A stretch of 14,199 bases of DNA. Origin: CAJXNP01 sp050305935 (GTDB taxonomy: Bacteria > Bacteroidota > Bacteroidia > Cytophagales > Cyclobacteriaceae). The DNA lies in NCBI GenBank assembly GCA_050305935.1, contig JBNLGG010000087.1, positions 1 to 14,199 of the forward strand, in the 5' to 3' direction. Below the pieces are notes generated by a model. It worked only from the letters and a program-made list of their open reading frames with translations, was not told the DNA's origin and searched no databases. A program made the translations under genes and the position numbers. Positions 8,209 to 14,199 of the stretch are shown piece after piece (positions within the stretch are counted from its first letter, which is position 1; every line of letters starts with the position of its first letter).

Positions 8209-8348
8209 TAGCTACCTGAAATTCACAGGAAAATCGATAACGATCTTTTTTTCAAGGAGTTAGTCATACTATGACTCATCCAGGTTAAACCCGGTAAATC
8301 CCAGGGAATCAATAGGTCATAGTATGACTTACGCAGTTTAGGTAGCTA
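8209..8348. repeat. Nested inverted-repeat element after the LytTR gene
   Basis: A 140-base element starts one base after the LytTR stop. Its outer ends are a perfect 9-base inverted repeat: TAGCTACCT (8209-8217) and AGGTAGCTA (8340-8348). Inside it are two 21-base arms in inverted orientation (8259-8279 and 8312-8332) that match at 18 of 21 positions with a 32-base spacer. Each arm contains its own 15-base near-perfect palindrome (AGTCATACTATGACT at 8262-8276; GGTCATAGTATGACT at 8315-8329). No target-site duplication is visible. It could be paired operators, a cruciform or terminator structure, or a small non-autonomous MITE/REP-like element. Confidence 0.75.
8233..8252 (+). terminator. Possible weak terminator of the LytTR gene
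   Basis: A short stem ATCG (8233-8236) / CGAT (8241-8244) with ATAA loop is followed by seven T (8246-8252), 25 bases beyond the LytTR stop. The flanking A run can pair with part of the T run. The stem is very short, so termination here is only a possibility. Confidence 0.25.
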
Positions 8349-8397
8349 CTCGGATATTGTTCATCCGAAGAAACTGTGCTCTTGCCAGAAAGATGAT

Positions 8398-8536
8398 GGG
8401 GTTCGTGAAGTTTATTATGCAGCGTCGGCCTTCGTTTTTAAATTCAGGCTTTGCACTGGATATTTTTTGGATGGTATAAAAAAATTATACGTGGGCAGTG
8501 ACTTTTTGAAGAGAGTGCAATTAACGGTTGTCAAAA
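8398..8536 (+). promoter_or_regulatory. Duplicated leader, copy A (upstream of CsgG/caspase operon)
   Basis: This 139-base segment aligns over its full length with 13074-13215. The first 31 bases (8398-8428) match 13074-13104 with a single difference, and a second strongly conserved block runs from the A-rich AATTATACG (ending at 8491) to TCAAAA at 8536. It contains a dyad kept in both copies, TTGCAC (8451-8456) and GTGCAA (8515-8520). It also holds two similar 9-base words in direct orientation 22 bases apart, GCAGTGACT (8495-8503) and GCAATTAAC (8517-8525), resembling the spacing of LytTR binding sites. A TTGCAC...TATAAA pair with 18-base spacing (8451-8480) could serve as a promoter. The csgG-like start lies 100 bases beyond the conserved part. 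Confidence 0.8.
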
Positions 8537-8636
8537 AAAAAGTAAATAATTTAATCACCATTATTAAAAACGCGCGGGTTGTTGACCCTGATGCGAGATG
8601 ATGTTTTTGAATTTTCATTAAACCACAGATTGATAT

Positions 8637-9572
8637 ATGAAACAGTTTAGCATTAAAGTTCTTGCACTTTTTCTCATCGCGATTGGGGTTCACTCTAACA
8701 CCTGTGGCCAGGTGGATGAAAAACCAGTTATTGGGATCACGGATTTCATCTACGATGCTGACCTAAGCGATGAAGAAGGTGCCACAAATAAACAGGATAT
8801 CCTTGTAATTCAAGAGTATGCAGCCAATGCCTTCGTCAACAGTGGCAGGTTTACCTTGGTTGAGAGAGGCTTGCTTTCCAAAATAAACAGAGAATTGGAA
8901 GACAATAAAGAGGAGGCGTTCATTATGAGCGACTATCTCCCCGAGCAAGGTAAATTATTAGGGGCGAAATATTTGTTACTCGGCCGTGTAAGCAAAGTGT
9001 CGGTACAGAAAAAAAAGAATGTCGCAGGAGATCTGTTATTTAAAAAGGCTAATGTGGACAAAGATGCGGCAGGAGCTGTCACAAAAGATAAAGTGGTTGC
9101 TTATGTAGATTTCACTCTACGAATTGTGAATGTGGAAACCGGAGTAATCGGTGAAGGCAAAGCATTCTCGATCAAGCCGTCTGCTGGTGATTTTGGGGCG
9201 CCTGACCGTCACATGGCGTTGCAAAATCTGCAGGGAAGAATCGAGACGGAGGTAGAAGAATTCATTGATGAGTTTATTCCCAAGCGATTCAAATTTTTAG
9301 AAGTAGTAGAAGAGAGTGGGGGGAAACTCGCATCATTTTATATGAAAGGGGGAAAAGTTGATAAGGTAGAAAAAGGTACTTCAATAACAATTTTTAAGGT
9401 AGAATACAAGGACTTCGGCGATGGCCCGCAAAGACTTGAATCACAAATTGGAAGCGCTAAAGTGCATGAGGTAAACGGAGCCCGTGTTTCATTGTGTGAA
9501 ATAATCAGCGGGGGAGACGATATCATGAGTGAGCTAGCCAATGGGGGTACAATTATTTGTGAAGAAAATTAA
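8637..9572 (+). CDS. CsgG-family outer-membrane assembly protein
   Basis: 311 residues with an N-terminal signal peptide (1 to about 24). The body at about 29-220 has the CsgG/HfaB/TolB-N-like layout: a beta strand KPVIGITDF, then a helix leading to NSGRFTLVERGLLSKINRE (68-86), then QGKLLGAKYLLLGRVSKV (104-121) and the strand VAYVDFTLRIVNVETG (154-169). CsgG forms the oligomeric outer-membrane channel for curli subunits, and relatives form other envelope rings (FlgT, HfaB). The C-terminal part (230-311) resembles the small beta-barrel end of FlgT-like proteins. The Cys at 23 is preceded by NT rather than a normal lipobox, so lipidation is doubtful, unlike true CsgG. First gene of a four-gene operon, 25 bases before the next start. 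No curli subunit is visible nearby, so it more likely forms part of a different envelope complex. Confidence 0.85.
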   Translation: MKQFSIKVLALFLIAIGVHSNTCGQVDEKPVIGITDFIYDADLSDEEGATNKQDILVIQEYAANAFVNSGRFTLVERGLLSKINRELEDNKEEAFIMSDYLPEQGKLLGAKYLLLGRVSKVSVQKKKNVAGDLLFKKANVDKDAAGAVTKDKVVAYVDFTLRIVNVETGVIGEGKAFSIKPSAGDFGAPDRHMALQNLQGRIETEVEEFIDEFIPKRFKFLEVVEESGGKLASFYMKGGKVDKVEKGTSITIFKVEYKDFGDGPQRLESQIGSAKVHEVNGARVSLCEIISGGDDIMSELANGGTIICEEN

Positions 9573-9597
9573 AAACATAAGGTAAAATTTTTCAACG

Positions 9598-10092
9598 ATG
9601 ACATCACTAAAATTAATTTTTGCCCTTGGGACACTAATGTTACTGGGGATGTTTGCCGGTTGCTCCTCCACTAAGCCTGTTACAACAACTGTATCTCTAA
9701 ATGGAGCCACCACCAATGACGTCCTTGACATCACTTCCACAGGATACGGAAAGGACGATGACGATGCTACTTACGATGCTTTAAAAAGGGCTATGGATAT
9801 GGTATTGTTTAACGGCCTGCCTCAGATCAATGGTAACAGCACAATAAAAGAATCTCCGGTAAAAGATCCATTAGTTGAAGATAAACAAACAGCTATGGCT
9901 AATAATAAGCAGTTTTTTGAAGACTTATATAGCAAAACCATGCTTTACGACTTTTATCAGTCCAGTTCCGTTGTCAGCGCGAGCGCACACGGTAAAGACA
10001 TGAAAGCAGTAAAGGTACGTGCAAAATTAAATTTAAGAAACCTTCGTAGAAAACTGGAAAACGCAGGGGTGATCAGAAAATTCGGGTTCTAA
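9598..10092 (+). CDS. Small lipoprotein, possible LPP20-like partner of the CsgG-like protein
   Basis: 164 residues with a type II signal peptide ending in the lipobox MFAGC (lipidated Cys22). After a Thr-rich linker comes a single domain with TGYGKDDDDATYDALKRAM (48-66), FNGLPQIN (71-78), a central FFEDLYSKTMLYDFYQ helix (106-121) and the end RRKLENAGVIRKFGF (150-164). The pattern 'Gly-rich strand, DA..ALKRA helix' recalls LPP20/FlgP-type lipoproteins, which work together with CsgG/FlgT-like proteins in envelope rings; this comparison is from memory and moderate. It is likely anchored to the outer membrane and co-transcribed with its neighbours (25 bases upstream, 16 bases downstream). I cannot give a firm family name. 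Confidence 0.75.
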   Translation: MTSLKLIFALGTLMLLGMFAGCSSTKPVTTTVSLNGATTNDVLDITSTGYGKDDDDATYDALKRAMDMVLFNGLPQINGNSTIKESPVKDPLVEDKQTAMANNKQFFEDLYSKTMLYDFYQSSSVVSASAHGKDMKAVKVRAKLNLRNLRRKLENAGVIRKFGF

Positions 10093-10108
10093 AACAAAAA
10101 ATCCAACC

Positions 10109-10990
10109 ATGAAAATTATAGTTTATATTCTTTTTGCATGTTTTTGCTTACAACCATCGTTAGGCCAATCCCAGAGCTCGGAACCTGACCAGACCGTTCA
10201 GCCTACCATAATGGTTATTCCATTTACAAAGGAAGGAGAAGATATCAGAACAATCATTGAGGATGATCCCAACAAAAGGATATCAATGTCTTCCGTAAAG
10301 CAGGGGTTTGATTCACGAGGTTTCACCACGATCGACTTCCGGGCCAGGTTAAAAGCATCCAATAATACCAGCATAATGCAGGGCGAAGACCAGACATCAA
10401 TCAAGCAGCAAATCATTGAAAATTCAGGAGCTGATATCTACGTTGAGGTAGATTATATTCTTACCGAAAGCGCATCCGGAAACATGGTTGAAATAATATT
10501 ACAGGGATATGACGTGTTTTCGGGACAATCTCTTTCCAATGCTACCGGAAGGTCAAGAATATTCAAAACAGACAAAATGGGAATATTGGCCGAGCAAGCC
10601 ACTGAGTCATGTATTGAGGATTTTCTCAATATCATGAACCAGAAATTCAGCGATATTGTGGCAAACGGACGGACGGTCGTCATTAATATCACGCTATCCC
10701 TTGATTCTGAATACAATATGGACTCAAGGGTTGGATATGACGAAATACCACTAAAATTCGCCATCAGAAAGTGGCTGAAAGAGAGGTCATACAAAGGCTA
10801 TTATCATTTAAAGGGTAGCTCCCAAACCCACATCAGTGTGGACGACTTTCGCATTCCCCTGAAAAATGAATATGGCGAAAATTATCAACTTGACGAGTTT
10901 GAATTTGAGGTGTTCAATTTCTTTGAAGAGCTCGGCCTTGCAGCCACGACGACAATAAATGGAACCCAATTGCTCATAAGCATAAACTAA
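10109..10990 (+). CDS. Exported DUF6175-type protein
   Basis: 293 residues with signal peptide (1 to about 20, SLG|Q). The segment PTIMVIPFTKEGEDIRTIIE (32-51) followed by an SVKQGFDSRGFTTIDFRARL block (62-81) matches what I remember of the DUF6175 family of Bacteroidota, which is uncharacterised. A further alpha/beta part (105-190) and a C-terminal part (190-293) follow, the latter with IPLKFAIRKWLKE (213-225). The first half, with its 'IPF' strand, helix and 'GADIYVEVDY' strand (107-116), resembles the TolB-N/CsgG-like fold, so it could be a second ring or partner subunit of the CsgG-like protein. It lies 16 bases after the lipoprotein gene and 8 bases before the caspase gene, so co-expression is almost certain. 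The molecular role is unknown. Confidence 0.75.
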   Translation: MKIIVYILFACFCLQPSLGQSQSSEPDQTVQPTIMVIPFTKEGEDIRTIIEDDPNKRISMSSVKQGFDSRGFTTIDFRARLKASNNTSIMQGEDQTSIKQQIIENSGADIYVEVDYILTESASGNMVEIILQGYDVFSGQSLSNATGRSRIFKTDKMGILAEQATESCIEDFLNIMNQKFSDIVANGRTVVINITLSLDSEYNMDSRVGYDEIPLKFAIRKWLKERSYKGYYHLKGSSQTHISVDDFRIPLKNEYGENYQLDEFEFEVFNFFEELGLAATTTINGTQLLISIN

Positions 10991-10998
10991 ATTTCAAC

Positions 10999-12996
10999 GT
11001 GCAAAGAAGTTATACACATTTCATCGCATTTTTAATTATTATCTCCCTGGTTGTCCCGGCGCTAAAAAGTAACGCCCAGGAGCAGGCTACTCAATCGACC
11101 GATCTGGTTTTTACCCTGGTTTTTCCAGAAAGAATCAATGGGTTGACGCAGAGCCACAAAGATAAACTTGAGAACAAGGTATTAAGGATACTCACAAAAA
11201 ATGGAATAGGTTCTTTGGGGGAATTTTCACCTTTTATCATTGTTCCCTCCATTGAGATCTACGAGACAAGCGTAGCCGAGGGGATGAGAAATATCTATAT
11301 AACCGATGCCGAATTTACTTTGCAAATTGGTCAAAAAAGTGGTGAATTCTTCGCCTCCTATGACAAAAGGATAAGGGGCAGTGGAAACAACGAAAAATTA
11401 GCGATCAATAACATTATTACAAAGATCCCAACTAATTCACCAGATTTGGGCCAGTTTTTTCAGGACGCTGCTACGGAGATCAAAGCCTACTACGAGGCCA
11501 ACTGCGATAAAATCATCAGTGAAGCCATTACACTTCAGCATCAGGAAAAGTTCGACGAAGCCATATTAAGGCTAAATACCATTCCATCATATGCTGAATC
11601 CTGCTATTCAAAAGCCTCAGCTATGATTAAGGATTCGTATATAAATTCAATAAATGAGGATTGTCAAAAGTTGCTTAATATAGCTCAAAACGCAGTGGCT
11701 TTGAGGCATTATGAAGCTGCCGCGTATGCGCTGGCACAAATCGATCCTGACGCCACCTGCTATCCTGAATCGGAAGCAATAAAAAATGAAATTAAAGCTG
11801 TCACCCAGGATTTCTATGATAAAATCTGGGAATATGCCGACAACAGGCTTGATAGCTATACCGAGATACTAAAAGCCAAGTATGCAGCTATGGCAACCGT
11901 GGCCACTGGCAAGTATTTAAATGAAAGCGAAAACGGTGGAAATGATAGTGGAAATTCTAATCAGCAGACTGTTGTTATTGCCAATTCTGGGTCAAACAGT
12001 GTTCCTTACGTAAGGGTGATTAGCCCCTTGTCGAGATCCGGATCAAGCGAAGCTATTGTTCACGATAGCCAGGTTTCAGTGTATGGTATAATAGATAATG
12101 TCTCTTTGGCGGAAAAATTATTTGTCGATGGCCTTGAAACATCCTGGCAACCAGATGGCGTTTTCAACCGGACAATACCCCTTAAGTCTGTCAGAAATAA
12201 AGTTGAAATTAAAGTTGAGGATAAAAATGGGCAAAAATATTCCAAAACGCTTGAAATCGTAAAACAAGCGGACGAAAATAGGCCCACATTTACTTCACCG
12301 GACAATTCGTCAAGCGACGATCTAAAAAAAATTGCTCTGGTTATTGGAAACAACGAGTATGAAAGAAGCCCTTTACGAAATGCGGTAAACGATGCGGAAA
12401 GTATGTCAGCGACCCTAAAGGGCCTTGGGTTTAAGGTAAATAAGGTTCTCAACGCAGATTATACAACAATGAAAGCCAAGATTCACGAATTTGTGAATGA
12501 GGCTGAGGGCTATAACATAGCTATGTTTTATTATTCGGGTCATGGACTTGAAATGGAGGGGGCAAATTATCTTATACCGGTCGACGCGAAAATTGAAACG
12601 GAGCAAGATATCATCACGCAAACCATAGAGGCTGACAAAATAACGAAGCCATTGGAACTTGTAAATGAGGGAAACCTGAATATTATTATCCTGGATGCAT
12701 GCCGTTCCTATCCAAGTGGCCTGGCAAAATCGAGATCGGGAAATGATGGGGGGTTAGCCAGAATGATACCTCCAAGCGGCATGCTGATTGCGTTTGCCAC
12801 GGCGCCGGGGTCTACGGCTTCCGATGGTTCAGGAAGCAATGGGTTGTATACCGGCGAACTGGTAAAGCAGTTGCAAATGCCACAGAGACTCGAAGATATT
12901 TTTATGAATACGCGAAATGAAGTAGAAAGAAAGTCTAACGGGAGGCAAAGGCCCTGGGAAGAAGCCCGCTTGAAGGGTGTGTATTACCTAAAATAG
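10999..12996 (+). CDS. Exported caspase-like (peptidase C14) protein
   Basis: 665 residues starting at GTG, eight bases after the previous stop; this start is needed to keep the signal peptide (1-26, SNA|Q). Parts: an N-terminal alpha/beta domain (about 35-160); a helical domain (160-300) with four Cys (169, 202, 222, 254) suited to disulfides outside the cytoplasm; a low-complexity Gly/Asn/Ser linker (308-335); an Ig-like beta domain (337-422); and a C-terminal caspase-fold domain (443-665). The catalytic pair is intact: His515 in YYSGHG (511-516) and Cys568 in LDACR (565-569). Family strands KIALVIGNNEY (444-454) and LRNAVNDAESM (459-469) are clear. Bacterial C14 proteases are linked to cell death, defence and signalling, but the export signal points to envelope action here. 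The N-terminal half resembles a domain I recall from CsgG/DUF6175 operons in other Bacteroidota, so this may be a caspase fusion of an operon component. Confidence 0.93.
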   Translation: MQRSYTHFIAFLIIISLVVPALKSNAQEQATQSTDLVFTLVFPERINGLTQSHKDKLENKVLRILTKNGIGSLGEFSPFIIVPSIEIYETSVAEGMRNIYITDAEFTLQIGQKSGEFFASYDKRIRGSGNNEKLAINNIITKIPTNSPDLGQFFQDAATEIKAYYEANCDKIISEAITLQHQEKFDEAILRLNTIPSYAESCYSKASAMIKDSYINSINEDCQKLLNIAQNAVALRHYEAAAYALAQIDPDATCYPESEAIKNEIKAVTQDFYDKIWEYADNRLDSYTEILKAKYAAMATVATGKYLNESENGGNDSGNSNQQTVVIANSGSNSVPYVRVISPLSRSGSSEAIVHDSQVSVYGIIDNVSLAEKLFVDGLETSWQPDGVFNRTIPLKSVRNKVEIKVEDKNGQKYSKTLEIVKQADENRPTFTSPDNSSSDDLKKIALVIGNNEYERSPLRNAVNDAESMSATLKGLGFKVNKVLNADYTTMKAKIHEFVNEAEGYNIAMFYYSGHGLEMEGANYLIPVDAKIETEQDIITQTIEADKITKPLELVNEGNLNIIILDACRSYPSGLAKSRSGNDGGLARMIPPSGMLIAFATAPGSTASDGSGSNGLYTGELVKQLQMPQRLEDIFMNTRNEVERKSNGRQRPWEEARLKGVYYLK

Positions 12997-13073
12997 GTAG
13001 TTTCAGTAAAAAGTCAAATTGTGTTTCGCAGTTTGTCCGTGGGAAAGATCCGGGGGTTACCAAAACGATAATT

Positions 13074-13215
13074 GGGGTTCGTGAAGTTTATTATGTAGCG
13101 TCGGGTCACATTTTTATTTGCAGCTTTTGCACAGGATTTTTTTTGGGACGGGATTAAAAAAAATTATACGGGGGTAGTGACCTTTTGATAAGCGTGCAAT
13201 TAAGGATTATCAAAA
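13074..13215 (+). promoter_or_regulatory. Duplicated leader, copy B (upstream of the beta-barrel gene)
   Basis: This 142-base segment is the second copy of the leader at 8398-8536. It keeps the near-identical 31-base start (13074-13104), the dyad TTGCAC (13127-13132) / GTGCAA (13194-13199), the A-rich AATTATACG block (ending at 13170), and the 22-base-spaced words GTAGTGACC (13174-13182) and GCAATTAAG (13196-13204). The beta-barrel ATG follows 34 bases after the conserved part, against 100 bases in copy A. Differences from copy A are spread over all codon positions, so it is not a conserved leader peptide. It suggests shared control of the two transcripts. Confidence 0.8.
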
Positions 13216-13249
13216 CCATTAAATCATTTATTCACAATTAAAAAAACCT

Positions 13250-13783
13250 ATGAAACGTTTTTTACGCGCCTACCTGTTTTTATTTCTTTTTGCCACGTCG
13301 TTCAGCTACGCGCAAGGCACACTGGAGTCTCCGGCTGTAAATGCCGGGCTTGGCATTTCCGGTTGGGGGGTGCCTCTTTACGTTGGTGTGGACTTTCCGG
13401 TACACGAAGCGATAACAGTTGGCGGTAATCTTTCTTATCAGAGCAAAAAGGAAAGCCAATCCTATTTTGGTTATACGCTTGAATGGAAACATACTATTAT
13501 CGGTATAAGCGGCAGGGGAGATTATCACTTCAATGAGCTGCTCGATTTATCGGAAGAGTGGGATCTGTACGGTGGCTTGTCGTTGGGATATTGGTTCTGG
13601 AATACGAAATACACCGGTGATTTTGAAGCGGAATACAGCGGCAGCGGCTCGGGTGGTTTGGGAATTTACTTCCAGGCGGGCGCCAGGTATTTTTTCAGTG
13701 ACAACGTTGCCATGAATCTGGAAGTTGGTGGGGGCAATATTCTTTCAGGCGGCAGGATTGGCGTCACTTTTCTTTTGCAGTAG
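13250..13783 (+). CDS. Small outer-membrane beta-barrel protein
   Basis: 177 residues: signal peptide (1-21, SYA|Q), then alternating amphipathic strands separated by short turns (for example VPLYVGVDFPV 41-51, AITVGGNLSYQSKK 54-67, TIIGISGRGDYHF 82-94, LYGGLSLGYWFW 106-117, GLGIYFQAGARYFF 136-149) and a final strand RIGVTFLLQ. The size fits an eight-stranded OmpX/OmpA-N-like barrel. The Ser/Gly-rich turn YSGSGSGG (129-136) is a flexible loop. It has its own copy of the duplicated leader and follows the caspase gene at 253 bases, so it is likely co-regulated with the CsgG/caspase operon rather than co-transcribed. It may be the outer-membrane partner or a surface component of the same system. 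The specific function is unknown. Confidence 0.8.
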   Translation: MKRFLRAYLFLFLFATSFSYAQGTLESPAVNAGLGISGWGVPLYVGVDFPVHEAITVGGNLSYQSKKESQSYFGYTLEWKHTIIGISGRGDYHFNELLDLSEEWDLYGGLSLGYWFWNTKYTGDFEAEYSGSGSGGLGIYFQAGARYFFSDNVAMNLEVGGGNILSGGRIGVTFLLQ

Positions 13784-13803
13784 AATTGAATAACCTGACT
13801 GAT

Positions 13804-13890
13804 ATGTTAACACGTTTTTTCTGCTTAATACGAGTTTTATCCCTTGGCATTATAGCTGTGGCAAATGCTCACCAGGGTGACCTCATCTAA
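13804..13890 (+). CDS. 28-residue reading frame that is almost only a signal peptide
   Basis: ATG at 13804, TAA at 13888-13890. The product begins MLTRFF, continues with a hydrophobic stretch VLSLGIIAVANA and has only six residues (HQGDLI) after the predicted cleavage site ANA|H. It lies 20 bases after the beta-barrel stop and 56 bases before the next gene. Either it is a real tiny exported peptide, or the remnant of a gene whose body has been lost after the signal peptide. Too short to separate from chance by sequence alone, but the n-, h- and c-regions are well formed. Confidence 0.35.
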   Translation: MLTRFFCLIRVLSLGIIAVANAHQGDLI

Positions 13891-13946
13891 CAACATTCGG
13901 CGTAGGCCGGAAACAATATTTATTAAACTATCAAAAGAAATCGAAC

Positions 13947-14199
13947 ATGAAAAATTTATTAGCCATAACCGTAGTCATTCTGTTTGCCTGGAGCGCAAAC
14001 GCCAAGATTGTGTACCTGAACAATAATTTGCCTGAGGCAAACATTGGCGAGAATCTATTTATCACCTGGACGGATGCCTATGCTGCCTGCTCACCGGGAG
14101 ATACGATATATGTAATAGGTTCAAATTTCAGCCACGGAAGTGTAACAATCAGTAAACACATAAATATTGTAGGGCCGGGATATTTCCTCAATGAAAACC
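13947..14199 (+). CDS. Exported protein, probable beta-helix fold (3' end beyond window)
   Basis: The first 84 codons of a gene cut by the window edge. Seen: a typical signal peptide (1-19, ANA|K), followed by IVYLNNNLPEANIGENLF and then TWTDAYAACSPGDTIYVIGS and TISKHINIVGPGYFLN. The pattern 'AYAACSPGDTIYV...ISKHINIVGPG' is that seen at the start of right-handed parallel beta-helix (pectin-lyase-like) domains, in which the first coils introduce a list of repeats. In Bacteroidota such proteins are often surface-exposed or secreted. A C-terminal sorting domain cannot be checked because the gene is incomplete. The start ATG is the only one that keeps the signal peptide. Confidence 0.75.
   Translation, partial: MKNLLAITVVILFAWSANAKIVYLNNNLPEANIGENLFITWTDAYAACSPGDTIYVIGSNFSHGSVTISKHINIVGPGYFLNEN

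Noticed and set aside
8399..8510. A conserved leader peptide in the duplicated leader: both copies read GFVKFIM.RR...FL in the same frame, with indels of three bases.
   Set aside because: Copy B has a stop at the eighth codon and copy A has one further on; substitutions fall on all codon positions equally. The conservation is at the nucleotide level, so I treat it as non-coding.
8415..8693. A 92-codon minus-strand frame across leader A and the start of the csgG-like gene.
   Set aside because: The equivalent stretch of leader B has stops, there is no recognisable domain or signal, and it runs over the true start of the csgG-like gene.
8637..9572. A curli (csg) operon because of the CsgG-like protein.
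   Set aside because: No CsgA/CsgB-type repeats, CsgE or CsgF are found in the window, and the protein lacks a normal lipobox; a different CsgG-type complex is more likely.
1..14199. tRNA, rRNA, CRISPR arrays or insertion sequences with transposase.
   Set aside because: None was recognised on either strand; no intact transposase or integrase frame is present.

Overview
The window reads as a chromosomal segment of a Bacteroidota bacterium, probably of the Cytophagia/Cytophagales type. This rests on several things: short exported proteins of the MK-hydrophobic-AQ kind, A/T-rich leaders without clear Shine-Dalgarno sequences, an ECF sigma/membrane anti-sigma-like pair, a lone LytTR regulator, TPR-CHAT and caspase-like exported proteins, a CsgG-like protein next to what I take for a DUF6175 protein, and a GH88 lipoprotein. 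Species cannot be fixed from the sequence.

Layout. 27-1214 (+) encodes a lipoprotein GH88 unsaturated glucuronyl hydrolase, a polysaccharide-catabolism gene that looks functionally separate from the rest. 1215-1614 is a 400-base non-coding stretch ending in a repeat-rich leader. 1615-2855 (+) is a two-gene unit with ATGA overlap: an ECF sigma factor and a single-pass membrane protein that looks like its anti-sigma partner. Convergent to it, with an 11-base gap, lie two minus-strand genes: an exported M48 metalloprotease with TPR-like C-terminal region (2867-4528, BepA-like layout) and, upstream of it, a 1011-residue exported TPR-CHAT protease (4616-7651). Divergent from the CHAT gene is a lone LytTR DNA-binding protein (7860-8207), followed by a nested inverted-repeat element.

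8637-12996 (+) is a tight four-gene operon: CsgG-like protein, small lipoprotein, DUF6175-type protein, and an exported caspase-like (C14) protease with GTG start. Then come an outer-membrane beta-barrel protein (13250-13783), a 28-codon reading frame that is nearly all signal peptide (13804-13890), and the 5' end of an exported probable beta-helix protein cut by the window edge (13947-14199).

How it may work together. Almost every protein apart from the sigma factor and the LytTR protein carries an export signal or a membrane segment, so this looks like a cell-envelope system. It combines two clan-CD proteases (CHAT and caspase), an M48 protease, a CsgG-like outer-membrane component and two regulatory proteins. 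The strongest non-coding signal is a ~140-base leader present twice (8398-8536 and 13074-13215), once upstream of the CsgG/caspase operon and once upstream of the beta-barrel gene. Because the copies are directly repeated they also bracket the whole caspase operon. The working hypothesis is that the LytTR protein controls both leaders and that the exported proteases act in an envelope-sensing or envelope-remodelling pathway tied to the sigma/anti-sigma pair. The co-localisation and repeats are seen in the sequence; the functional links are inference.
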